NCBI RefSeq assembly: GCF_004337505.1
Contig: NZ_SJZI01000042.1
Coordinates: 1 to 64,000, forward strand
Direction: 5' to 3'
From: Flaviaestuariibacter flavus
Lineage (GTDB): Bacteria > Bacteroidota > Bacteroidia > Chitinophagales > Chitinophagaceae
Length of the DNA: 64,000 nt
In this document: positions 35,069-42,100 of the stretch, piece by piece
Layout: the number at the start of each line of letters is the position of its first letter
Numbering within the stretch: position 1 is the stretch's first letter
The notes under the pieces: model-generated
The model's input: the letters and a program-made list of their open reading frames with translations, nothing else
Database searches by the model: none
Told to the model about the DNA's origin: nothing
Position numbers and translations under genes: made by a program

Positions 35069-35668
35069 CTAAGGATGTCCGATCTTCGATGTCCGATTTG
35101 GTGCCGCGGTTGTCCCTGAGCGGGACTTTTCTTCCCATTCGGACTTCAGCAGGCCGAACACGAGGGAGTCGTGCAGCACGCCGGCTACGTTCCAGTGGCG
35201 GCGGAGCCGGCCTTCGGGTACAAAGCCGGCGCCACGGGCAAGTGCCAGCGAAGGTTCGTTGTCGGCTCCGATCAGTGCCTCCACGCGTTCGAGCCCAAGG
35301 TCTTCGAAGCCATGTTGCAGCACCCGCGTAAGGGCTTCGCGCATCAGCCCTTTGCCTTTCGCTTCTTCCTGCGTCAGCGCATAGCCGATCTCGGCGCGGC
35401 GGTGCTCGGGGTACCAGTTGTGAAAGCCGCAGGAGCCGATGACGTGCCCGCTCGCTTTTTCAATAAGGTGAAAATAGCGGAAGGTGCTGCGGTAGGTTTC
35501 CATGCCGCCTTCGTGGCGCCGCCGCTCGAGGGCGAGCGCGTCGGCGTCGCCGGTGCCGAAGAAGGCTTCGAGTTCCGCACCGGAAAGCTGCTCGAAGGCA
35601 TAGCGATAGGTGTGCTTGTCGTGTACGCGCAGCCGGAGGCGCGGCGTGTCGAGGTATTCGAAATTCAT
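35069..35668 (-). CDS. GNAT family acetyltransferase (RimJ-like)
   Basis: The 199-residue protein follows the RimJ/RimL pattern: LDTPRLRLR at the start, HLIEKASGHVIGSCGFHNW, the acetyl-CoA loop QEEAKGKGLMREAL, and ALIGADNEPSLALARGAGF. It probably acetylates an amino group on a protein or small molecule. The last 18 residues (from about 181) are encoded by DNA that resembles the GATC-rich intergenic runs (GATGTCCGATCTTCGATG on the plus strand), so the C-terminus seems to have been extended by repeat DNA. The ATG overlaps the stop of the DinB-like gene (ATGA). Confidence 0.9.
   Translation of the reverse strand: MNFEYLDTPRLRLRVHDKHTYRYAFEQLSGAELEAFFGTGDADALALERRRHEGGMETYRSTFRYFHLIEKASGHVIGSCGFHNWYPEHRRAEIGYALTQEEAKGKGLMREALTRVLQHGFEDLGLERVEALIGADNEPSLALARGAGFVPEGRLRRHWNVAGVLHDSLVFGLLKSEWEEKSRSGTTAAPNRTSKIGHP
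35072..35100. repeat. GATC-rich repeat forming the 3' end of the GNAT gene
   Basis: GATGTCCGATCTTCGATGTC CGATTT is a direct repeat of the same style as the intergenic GATC runs, here lying in the last codons of a gene. Confidence 0.45.
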
Positions 35669-36177
35669 GCGGTGGCGATTGACGCAATTTCTTTGAGTTG
35701 CTCCACGTGGCGCTCGGTATGGTTAACCAGGAAGTAGAGCCAATCGCTTACCGTCATATTGCCCAGGGCCGGGTGCGGGAAGAGGCGCCGGTCGATGGGG
35801 AGCGCGCCGCCGCTGATGGCCGCTTTCAGGGTTTCGCGCTGGCGGGTAAACCGCTCTTCGAAACCGGCAAGGCTTAGCAGCTCGCCGCCGGGCTGGAGGC
35901 GATCCGGCGCCGTGCGCTTGATATCGCGTTTGCCAACGATGAGGTGACGCAGTTTGGATGCGCCATATACTTCAGGATTATCGTGCTGCTCTTCTGAAGG
36001 GCGCTGCAGCAGGCTGGTGATCAATGCCTCGGTGAGGCAGATATGCTCGAGCACCTGGAGCGGCGTCCAGCAACCTTCGGGCGCGGTGTTCAGCGCTTCG
36101 GTGGAAAAGCTGCGGGCCTGGGCCAGCGTTTCGGCGCTTGTGCGGTCGAGCAGGGAAAAGAATTCGTCTTGTTGCAT
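35665..36177 (-). CDS. DinB family protein
   Basis: The 170-residue protein is a four-helix DinB/YfiT-like protein. The putative metal ligands are the His in VLEHICLTEALI near residue 45 and the pair in VNHTERHVEQL near the C-terminus. DinB_2 proteins include thiol transferases and metal-dependent hydrolases, but most are uncharacterised. It starts at 36177 with TATCTTTA, a near promoter match, upstream. Its stop overlaps the GNAT start by four bases, so they are translationally coupled. Confidence 0.88.
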   Translation of the reverse strand: MQQDEFFSLLDRTSAETLAQARSFSTEALNTAPEGCWTPLQVLEHICLTEALITSLLQRPSEEQHDNPEVYGASKLRHLIVGKRDIKRTAPDRLQPGGELLSLAGFEERFTRQRETLKAAISGGALPIDRRLFPHPALGNMTVSDWLYFLVNHTERHVEQLKEIASIATA

Positions 36178-36248
36178 ACCATCGTTTGAGGATTAAAGAT
36201 AAGCCGACGTTCCGGCACCGCCTTTGCACGGTTTTTCAAAACGAGGCC

Positions 36249-36458
36249 ATGGAAGAAAACAAGAACCTTGAAGGCGGTTCCGCGCCGCAGCGGGAATATG
36301 GTAACGCGCAGCAACCGGCGCCGCAGCCCGTCACCCACAACCGGCCGCAGCCGTCGCTGGAAGAACCGGTGGACGAGCATCCCGATGAGCGCGCCCGCCG
36401 CGGGCACTCGGGTGAGGGCGATCGCACCGATGCCGATGATATGACCCTGCATGAGTAA
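36249..36458 (+). CDS. Small acidic protein of unknown function
   Basis: The 69-residue product is highly polar with no predicted fold: MEENKNLEGGSAPQREYGNA, then a Gln/Pro-rich part and an acidic Glu/Asp/His-rich end. It looks intrinsically disordered. The ATG at 36249 is chosen because the upstream extension overlaps the divergent DinB-like promoter region. Short disordered proteins of this kind are common as hypothetical genes in Chitinophagaceae. No homologue with known role was recognised. Confidence 0.6.
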   Translation: MEENKNLEGGSAPQREYGNAQQPAPQPVTHNRPQPSLEEPVDEHPDERARRGHSGEGDRTDADDMTLHE

Positions 36459-36526
36459 TGGGAGAATGGGGTAATGGGGGGATCCAGGCAAACACGCCTG
36501 CATAATCAACTGACTTCCAAAAACTC

Positions 36527-36785
36527 ATAGGCCGAATTGAGGAATGTTTTGCCGGCATTTCCGGTGCCGATCCTAAATGAGTTAGACCCGTATCCGGTAT
36601 TTCCGGAAGTGATCCTAACTGAGGTGCGGTCACCTCCGGGATCTGCGGAAACGATCCTAACTCCGTTAGACCCTGTTGCGGCATCTGCGGAGCCGATGCT
36701 AGCCGGATTATACCTCCTGTCGGCATTTGCGAAAGTGATCCTAACCCAGTTGGAGCCGGTTCGGCCATTTGCGGAGGCGGTTCCG
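36527..36785. repeat. 42-bp (14-codon) tandem array, open in two frames
   Basis: Units start with GATCCTAA(C/A) at 36569, 36611, 36653, 36695 and 36737, exactly 42 bases apart, with a weaker unit at 36527. Each ends in ATTTGCGGA or ATCTGCGGA-like words. On the minus strand the array encodes a 14-residue repeat, LGSxPQ(M/I)PxxGLTx, within an ORF at 36331-36849 (172 residues). On the plus strand it encodes FPExILTxLDPxxx within an ORF at 36537-36905 (122 residues). Which frame, if either, is expressed is unclear: the minus ORF collides with the gene at 36249, and the plus ORF has no clear ribosome site. Confidence 0.75.
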
Positions 36786-36825
36786 GGGCTTTCGGGATCA
36801 CTACCGCTGTACCCTCACCCCCGGA

Positions 36826-36857
36826 ATACCCATCCCCGTCCCTTCCCAAAGGGAAGG
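36826..36857. repeat. GC-rich palindrome
   Basis: CATCCCCGTCCCTTCCCAAA then GGGAAGGGTG. The core CCCTTCCC-AAA-GGGAAGGG is related to other CCCTCCC/GGGAGGG elements in this window (50380, 51395, 53713). Confidence 0.5.
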
Positions 36858-36913
36858 GTGCCTCTGCTGGTCATTCATTTCTGTCTGCTACCTTTTGTTG
36901 GTTGAATATCCTG

Positions 36914-36944
36914 CAAGAGCGGATGCCATCGGCATCCGCTCTTG
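36914..36944. terminator. Strong hairpin in the 36.9 kb gap
   Basis: CAAGAGCGGATGCC (36914-36927) pairs perfectly with GGCATCCGCTCTTG (36931-36944), loop ATC, followed by TGTTATT. Confidence 0.75.
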
Positions 36945-36997
36945 TGTTATTAGCTCCAAATAGAAGACTCTTCCAAACGATAGGAATATACCCGAGA

Positions 36998-37068
36998 GAC
37001 ACCCCTTCCCCTTGGACAACCAAGCGAAGGCGCAGGTTGCGCGCGAAGCGCTGGCAGGGGGATGGGTC
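36998..37068. repeat. GC-rich element ending GGGGGATGGGTC
   Basis: GACACCCCTTCCCCTT at the left and CAGGGGGATGGGTC at the right form imperfect arms. The right arm is nearly identical to the right arm of the element inside paaB (CTGGGGGATGGGTC). Confidence 0.5.
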
Positions 37069-37116
37069 TGGGCCGGCGCGTGGCGATGAGATGCTTTAAC
37101 AAGGGTTCCGGATGAG

Positions 37117-37146
37117 TTGCATCCAACCTTTTGGACCTTACCTTTG
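37117..37146 (+). promoter_or_regulatory. Promoter of the glutathione peroxidase gene
   Basis: TTG (37117-37119), a 19-base spacer and TACCTTTG (37139-37146) fit the full Bacteroidota -33/-7 consensus. Confidence 0.65.
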
Positions 37147-37171
37147 TTATTCACCACCAAAGCAGCATCCC

Positions 37172-37690
37172 ATGAAATTATTGTTCCTCGCAACCCTCTT
37201 AACCATGATCACAGCAACCGGACTTTACGATTTTAAAGTGGACGGCCTCAGCGGCGGCACCATCGATCTCGCGCAGTACAAAGGCAAGAAGATCCTGATC
37301 GTCAACACGGCTTCGGAGTGCGGCTACACGCCCCAATACGAAGGCCTGGAGCAGCTGTATAAGAAGTACAGCGACAAGCTGGTGGTGATCGGCTTTCCCG
37401 CCAACAACTTCGGCGGCCAGGAGCCGGGCTCCAACGAACAGATCGGCGCTTTCTGCAAGAAGAACTATGGCGTCACCTTTCCCATGGCCGCCAAGGTATC
37501 GGTAGTGGGCGACGACGCGCACCCGCTGTTCAGGTACCTCGCTGAAGAAGCCAGAAAGCAGGGTGTTGAAGGCCCCGTCATCAAGTGGAATTTCACCAAG
37601 TTCCTCATCGACGAAAACGGCAAGCTCGTACACGTGTTCCCGAGCAAAGTGGCCCCGATGAGCGAGGAGCTGACTTCGTACCTGAAATAG
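37172..37690 (+). CDS. Glutathione peroxidase family (thiol peroxidase)
   Basis: The 172-residue protein reduces hydroperoxides. It has the peroxidatic Cys in NTASECGYTPQYEGL, the active-site Gln in NNFGGQEPG and Trp in KWNFTKFL, and a probable resolving Cys in GAFCKKNYGVTFPM. The last feature means that it is likely recycled by thioredoxin rather than glutathione. The N-terminal MKLLFLATLLTMITATG is hydrophobic and may export it to the periplasm. The ATG at 37172 is 25 bases after a good promoter; the longer frame from 37112 would start upstream of it. A terminator follows. Confidence 0.93.
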   Translation: MKLLFLATLLTMITATGLYDFKVDGLSGGTIDLAQYKGKKILIVNTASECGYTPQYEGLEQLYKKYSDKLVVIGFPANNFGGQEPGSNEQIGAFCKKNYGVTFPMAAKVSVVGDDAHPLFRYLAEEARKQGVEGPVIKWNFTKFLIDENGKLVHVFPSKVAPMSEELTSYLK

Positions 37691-37730
37691 AAGATGCAGG
37701 CTTTGCGAAGATGCAAACCGAATATAAACT

Positions 37731-37756
37731 ATGCCCCTGCCGGAATGCAGGGGCAT
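37731..37756. terminator. Terminator after the peroxidase gene
   Basis: ATGCCCCTGC (37731-37740) pairs with GCAGGGGCAT (37747-37756). It lies between two convergent genes and is followed by TCTTTTT. Confidence 0.85.
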
Positions 37757-37795
37757 AGGTCTTTTTATGGCGAGCCGCCGGCCGCGGACTTTCAG

Positions 37796-38527
37796 TCAGG
37801 GCTTACGAATGACCGTGATCTTCTTTCCCAGCCCTTCTATCACCGGGAGCTCCGTGCAGCCCACTTCTTCCCGCCAGAAATGCGCATCGCGGAATACATC
37901 GATTACAAGCGGGAAGTCGCCGTCCTGCGAATAAATGCGCCCGCCGGGCGACAGTAGCGGGTATAAGTGTTTAAGGCAGGTGCGCGTGCTGGAGGCAAGG
38001 TCAACGTCCAGGTAGGCAAGCGCCACCGGCTCATGGAAGGAAGGCATGGTTTCTTCGAACCATCCCTTTACGAAGCGGCAGCTTTCGGGGATGCCGTAAT
38101 TGCGGATATTCTCCTGCACCTCGCCGAGTGTGCCGCAGAATTTTCCTTCCTGGAACCAATCCCGGATGGAGTGTCCCTCCAGGCTCCTGTCATGTTGCTC
38201 GTTGTTGGCAGGAAGACCCTCGAATGAATCGAAAATATAGAAGTCGCGCCCGCGCCGGCGGGCGAAATGAGAGATCTTGCAGGCACTTGCCCCTTTGTAG
38301 GTGCCTGCTTCCACGATACAGCCGGGCATCTCTTCGGGAAGCTCCAGGATGGCAAGCAGGAACTTAAGAATATGACTGGCATTGTGGGAGGAGCGTACGT
38401 TCTTGTCGATGCGGTGCAGCTTATCCAGCCAGGCTTTCTGCTCGGAAAATGTCGGAAAGTAGGCCGCCATTTCTTTTTGCAGCCGCGCAAGCTCCGCGTA
38501 TTCCCGGAAAACCTTCAGTAGCTTCAT
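37796..38527 (-). CDS. TylF/MycF-type O-methyltransferase
   Basis: The 243-residue protein resembles the macrocin O-methyltransferase (TylF) family of AdoMet-dependent enzymes: IVEAGTYKGASACKISHF (motif I), FYIFDSFEGLP, and AYLDVDLASSTRTCLKHLYPLL with the metal-binding Asp residues. Such enzymes methylate sugar hydroxyls in natural products or surface polysaccharides. No biosynthetic cluster surrounds it, so the acceptor is unknown. The ATG at 38527 (MKLLKVFREY) is preferred to a TTG three codons earlier. Confidence 0.88.
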   Translation of the reverse strand: MKLLKVFREYAELARLQKEMAAYFPTFSEQKAWLDKLHRIDKNVRSSHNASHILKFLLAILELPEEMPGCIVEAGTYKGASACKISHFARRRGRDFYIFDSFEGLPANNEQHDRSLEGHSIRDWFQEGKFCGTLGEVQENIRNYGIPESCRFVKGWFEETMPSFHEPVALAYLDVDLASSTRTCLKHLYPLLSPGGRIYSQDGDFPLVIDVFRDAHFWREEVGCTELPVIEGLGKKITVIRKP

Positions 38528-38692
38528 GAGTGCCAAATTACGGCATCGTCCCAGCTTTTCTACAGGCTGCCTTCTTCATCCCGCCCGGCCTGTTTTATCG
38601 GATAATAACTAAAGGTTTCAAGTGAAACTTTAGACATTGCCTTTATTACCGCATTCCCACATTACCGCATTACCGCATTAACTTGCGGGCCT

Positions 38693-39913
38693 ATGTTCCG
38701 CGACGTTATCGGCCAGCAAGAAGTGAAACAGCACCTCGTAGAGATGGTGGCGCAAAACCGCCTCAGCCATGCCCTGCTTTTCCTGGGCAAGGAGGGAAGC
38801 GGTGCCCTGCCGCTGGCCCTGGCATTTGCCGAATACGTGGCGCTGCTGCCGAATAAAAAGGCGGATCCGTCAGCTGGCGGCATGTTCGGCGAAGCCGTGG
38901 AGGTAAAGCTCCCCGGAACACCCGAAGCCGCCGACGCCTGGATGGAAGGGCAGGACGCCTTTGCCAAGGCTGCCGGCCTGGTGCATCCCGATATTCACTT
39001 TTCCTACCCCGTTATCCCGAAAAAGTCGGGCGACAAACCGGTGAGCACCGACTATATCACCGAGTGGCGCGACTTTGTGAAGCAGTCGCCCTACGGAAAC
39101 GTGTACGACTGGCTGCAGTTTATCGGCGCCGAGAACAAGCAGGGGAATATCACGGCCTACGAGTGCAACGAGATCATCCGGAAGCTCAACCTGAAAAGCT
39201 TTGAAAGCGGCTACAAGGTGCTGCTGATGTGGATGCCCGAGTACCTCGGCAAGGAGGGCAACAAGCTGCTGAAGCTGATCGAGGAGCCGCCCGCCGATAC
39301 GCTTTTCCTGCTGGTGGCCGAAAATGAGGGCGCCATCCTGAATACGATCCTGTCCCGCACGCAGCTGATCAAGGTGCCCGCGCTCGAGCCGGCCGACATC
39401 GAGGCGGCGCTGGTAGCCCGCGCCCGGGTGGACGCCAATACCGCCCGCACCCTGGCCAATGCCAGCGGCGGCTCTTACCGCGAGGCCCTGCACCTGCTGC
39501 AGCATGCCGACGAAGACTTCGGCACCCTGCTGAAGGAATGGCTCGGCGCCACCATCCGCTATAACCCTTCGGCCCAGCTGAAGGTGATCGAGGAGCTTGC
39601 GCGCCTGGGCCGTGAGAAGCAGAAGCAGTTTCTCCGCTATTTCAGCCACCTCATTGAGCAGGCGCTTCGCCTGGAGGTGCTCGGGGGCACGCCCGCCGAG
39701 GCCGGGCTCACCGCTACCTTTTCACCTACGGAGCTCGACTTCGCCCAGCGCCTCAACAAGGTGCTGCACGCCGGCCAGAAGGAGGCCGTAGCCACCGAGC
39801 TCGACGCCGCGGCCTACCACGTGGAGCGCAACGCCAACGCCAAGATCCTCTTTCACGCGGTGACGATTAAGCTGTTTCATATTATCAAAAACGGGGTGGT
39901 CGTGTCCGTTTGA
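38693..39913 (+). CDS. holB: DNA polymerase III subunit delta'
   Basis: HolB is a clamp-loader subunit. The 406-residue protein begins FRDVIGQQEVKQHLVEMV and LSHALLFLGKEGSG, with the P-loop degenerated (no GKT), as expected for delta' which does not hydrolyse ATP. YKVLLMWMPEYLGKEGNKLLKLIEEPP and ILSRTQ follow the AAA+ pattern (SRC replaced by SRT). It is somewhat longer than E. coli HolB (334), with a longer linker around residues 55-120, a pattern found in Bacteroidota. TAACTTGC upstream is a weak promoter match. Confidence 0.92.
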   Translation: MFRDVIGQQEVKQHLVEMVAQNRLSHALLFLGKEGSGALPLALAFAEYVALLPNKKADPSAGGMFGEAVEVKLPGTPEAADAWMEGQDAFAKAAGLVHPDIHFSYPVIPKKSGDKPVSTDYITEWRDFVKQSPYGNVYDWLQFIGAENKQGNITAYECNEIIRKLNLKSFESGYKVLLMWMPEYLGKEGNKLLKLIEEPPADTLFLLVAENEGAILNTILSRTQLIKVPALEPADIEAALVARARVDANTARTLANASGGSYREALHLLQHADEDFGTLLKEWLGATIRYNPSAQLKVIEELARLGREKQKQFLRYFSHLIEQALRLEVLGGTPAEAGLTATFSPTELDFAQRLNKVLHAGQKEAVATELDAAAYHVERNANAKILFHAVTIKLFHIIKNGVVVSV

Positions 39914-39920
39914 CAAAGAC

Positions 39921-40010
39921 CAATTTTCAATAATCAATGCTCAATGCTCAATTTTCAAGTGGGCCCATCCTTGTACATTGAAAATTGAACATTGGGTATT
40001 GAACATTTCC
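39921..40010. repeat. AT-rich palindrome after holB
   Basis: CAATTTTCAATAATCAATGC and TCAATGCTCAATTTTCAA on the left are inverted in TTGAAAATTGAACATT and GGGTATTGAACATT on the right. The left arm contains short CAATGCT direct repeats. It is similar in style to 9571-9614. Confidence 0.65.
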
Positions 40011-40037
40011 TTCGGTCGGAAAACAGCTTCAAAGGAG

Positions 40038-40045
40038 TATATTTG
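40038..40045 (+). promoter_or_regulatory. -7 promoter motif for ricT
   Basis: TATATTTG. The implied leader before the ricT ATG is about 250 bases, long for this genome. It contains a Pro-rich 57-codon ORF starting at 40104 (MNLLSKTHYKRW) that I cannot confirm as coding. Confidence 0.5.
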
Positions 40046-40299
40046 CGTAAGCCCGCGAGGGCCCCGACATATATCCCCGAGGTTCCGGACCTGTGCCGAC
40101 CGAATGAATTTGCTATCGAAAACTCACTATAAAAGGTGGTTCCCCCCGGGGTTCCGTCCCTTGCCCCGCCTGCCAGAGCCCGCTCCTGCGCCTTCCCCTA
40201 CACCGGAAACCCCGCATCGCCTGGCAACCGAGCTTCGTAGCCTTTCGGCGTCCGTCCGCTTCCCCGGTCATTATTAACCTTAAGAACAGACCTAAACAT

Positions 40300-41931
40300 A
40301 TGGGATGTGGAAATTGTGGCTCCAAGGGTACGCCCAACGGTTGCAAGAGCAACGGCAGTTGCGGCACCAACAGCTGCAACCGCCTGAATGCCTACGACTG
40401 GCTGGTGAACCTGCCGATCGTAGACAATGACAGCTATTGCCGGGTGGTTGAGATCACCTTTGGCAGCGGGAGCCGGAAAGAATTTTACCGAAACAGCACC
40501 CTCCAGTTTTTTGCCACCGGCGAGCTGGTGGCCGTGGAAGGCGTGTCGGGTTTCGATGTGGGCGAGGTATCGCTGACCGGCGAGACCGTTCGCCTGCAAC
40601 TCAAGAAAAAAGGAATCAAGGAAGGCGCCTCCGATATGAAGCGCATCCTGCGCAAGGCTTCGGACCGCGATGTGGAGCTCTGGAACCAGAATAAGGCCCG
40701 CGAGCGCGACGCCCTGGTCCGCACCCGCGCCATCGTGCGCCAGCTGAAGCTCAACATGAAGATGAGCGAGGTGGAGATCCAGGCCGACGGCAAGAAGGCG
40801 ACCTTCTTTTACATCGCCGACGACCGCGTGGACTTCCGCGAGCTCATCAAGATCCTCGCCGGCGAATTCAAGGTAAAGGTGGAGATGCGCCAGATCGGTG
40901 CCCGCCAGGAAGCGGGTAAGGTGGGCGGTATCGGCTCCTGCGGCCGTGAGCTCTGCTGCGCCACCTGGCTCACCGAGTTTAAATCGGTGAACACCGCCGC
41001 TGCGCGCTACCAGAACCTGTCGATCAACCAGACCAAGCTCTCGGGCCAGTGTGGCCGCCTCAAGTGCTGCCTCAACTACGAGCTGGATACCTACCTCGAC
41101 GCCCTCCAGGGCTTCCCCGAGCATGCCGACCTGCTGCGCATTCAGCGCGGTACGGCAACGCTCATCAAGAAAGATATCTTCAAGAACCTGATGTGGTACG
41201 TGCTGCCCGACTCTTCGAAGCAGTACCCGCTTACCATCGAGCGCGTGAAGGAGATCAAGGCCCTGAACACGCAGGGTGTCATCCCCGACGAGCTCGGCGT
41301 GGTGGAGATCGTTTCCACGAAAGACAAAGAAATTGAGCCGGAGTTCGTGGACGTAGTGGGTCATATCTCGCTGCGCTCGCTGGAGAAAGCCGATCGCAAG
41401 CGCCGCGACCAGCGTCGCCAGCAGGGCGGCGGTGGCGGCCGCGCCCCGCAGAAGGGTGGCGATACCAAGAGCAATCTCCCCGTGCCTGCCCGTCGTGGCG
41501 GCGGTGGTGCTGGCCAGCAAGGCCAGAAGCCGCAGCAGCAAGGTGGAGGCGGCGGTCGTCGTGGTGGCGGACCGAATCCGCCGGTTGGCGGACAGCAGCC
41601 GAAGGCGGAAGGCCAGCAGCAGCAACCGAAGCCCCAGCAGGGTGGCGGCGGTCAGCAGCAAGGCCAGCGGCCGCAGCGCGAGCAGCGCCCGCCGCGGGAG
41701 CCCCGCAACCCGCAGGCCGGCGGCGAAGGACAACAGCCGAAAGCCCAGGGTCAGCGCCGCGAGCCCCGCCAGGGTGGTGGCCAGCAGAACCAGAATCCGC
41801 CAGCAGGCGGAGGTCAGCAGCAGCAACCCAAGCAAGGCGGCGACAACCTGCCGCGCTCGCAGGGCAGCCGGCGCCGGAGAGACGGTGGCGGCAACGCACA
41901 AAACGACAACCCGCCAAAAGCAGAAGGATAA
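40300..41931 (+). CDS. ricT: RicT/PSP1 family protein with Gly/Gln-rich tail
   Basis: The first 370 residues are a PSP1/RicT protein: a Cys-rich start (MGCGNCGSKG...CKSNGSCG) and the conserved SCGRELCCATW and QCGRLKCCLNYE clusters. In Bacillus RicT belongs to the iron-sulfur Y-complex that stimulates RNase Y; in Bacteroidota the same protein is also linked to gliding and cell-surface traits. Residues about 375-543 are a low-complexity Gly/Gln/Arg/Pro tail, probably disordered and RNA-binding or phase-separating (inference). The start is ATG 40300. A terminator lies directly after the stop. Confidence 0.92.
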   Translation: MGCGNCGSKGTPNGCKSNGSCGTNSCNRLNAYDWLVNLPIVDNDSYCRVVEITFGSGSRKEFYRNSTLQFFATGELVAVEGVSGFDVGEVSLTGETVRLQLKKKGIKEGASDMKRILRKASDRDVELWNQNKARERDALVRTRAIVRQLKLNMKMSEVEIQADGKKATFFYIADDRVDFRELIKILAGEFKVKVEMRQIGARQEAGKVGGIGSCGRELCCATWLTEFKSVNTAAARYQNLSINQTKLSGQCGRLKCCLNYELDTYLDALQGFPEHADLLRIQRGTATLIKKDIFKNLMWYVLPDSSKQYPLTIERVKEIKALNTQGVIPDELGVVEIVSTKDKEIEPEFVDVVGHISLRSLEKADRKRRDQRRQQGGGGGRAPQKGGDTKSNLPVPARRGGGGAGQQGQKPQQQGGGGGRRGGGPNPPVGGQQPKAEGQQQQPKPQQGGGGQQQGQRPQREQRPPREPRNPQAGGEGQQPKAQGQRREPRQGGGQQNQNPPAGGGQQQQPKQGGDNLPRSQGSRRRRDGGGNAQNDNPPKAEG

Positions 41932-41935
41932 AAAG

Positions 41936-41959
41936 AAAACCCCTCACCTGAGGGGTTTT
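41936..41959 (+). terminator. Terminator after ricT
   Basis: AAAACCCCTCA (41936-41946) pairs with TGAGGGGTTTT (41949-41959), followed by TTATTTT. Confidence 0.92.
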
Positions 41960-41972
41960 TTATTTTAGCAGC

Positions 41973-42089
41973 ATGCTGCTGATTGAAATAGACTGGATCA
42001 TTAATGTGGCGCGCATCGTTCAGGCGGCCGCGCTCATACTGGTCGTCCTCCTCATTGTACGCCGCCTGCGTGGCAACCAGCGCTTCTGA
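41973..42089 (+). CDS. Possible 38-residue membrane peptide
   Basis: An ATG at 41973 opens a short frame, MLLIEIDWIINVARIVQAAA, then LILVVLLIVRRLRGNQRF. This is one membrane helix followed by a basic tail, the usual form of small inner-membrane proteins. It has a proper stop and lies between the ricT terminator and a convergent gene. No ribosome site or promoter is clear, so it could be spurious. Confidence 0.4.
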   Translation: MLLIEIDWIINVARIVQAAALILVVLLIVRRLRGNQRF

Positions 42090-42100
42090 CCGCTCAGCGC

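Noticed and set aside
36249-36849. Treating the minus-strand 172-codon frame over the 42-bp array as a confirmed gene
   Set aside because: It overlaps the plausible plus-strand gene at 36249, and its non-repeat C-terminal part looks like a shadow. I kept it only as one of two readings of the repeat.
36888-37193. A 101-codon minus-strand ORF in the 37 kb gap
   Set aside because: It runs through a terminator hairpin and a GC-rich palindrome and opposes the promoter of the peroxidase gene.
39978-40277. A 99-codon ORF upstream of ricT
   Set aside because: Most of it is leader or repeat DNA. Only the last 57 codons could be a uORF, and there is no supporting motif.
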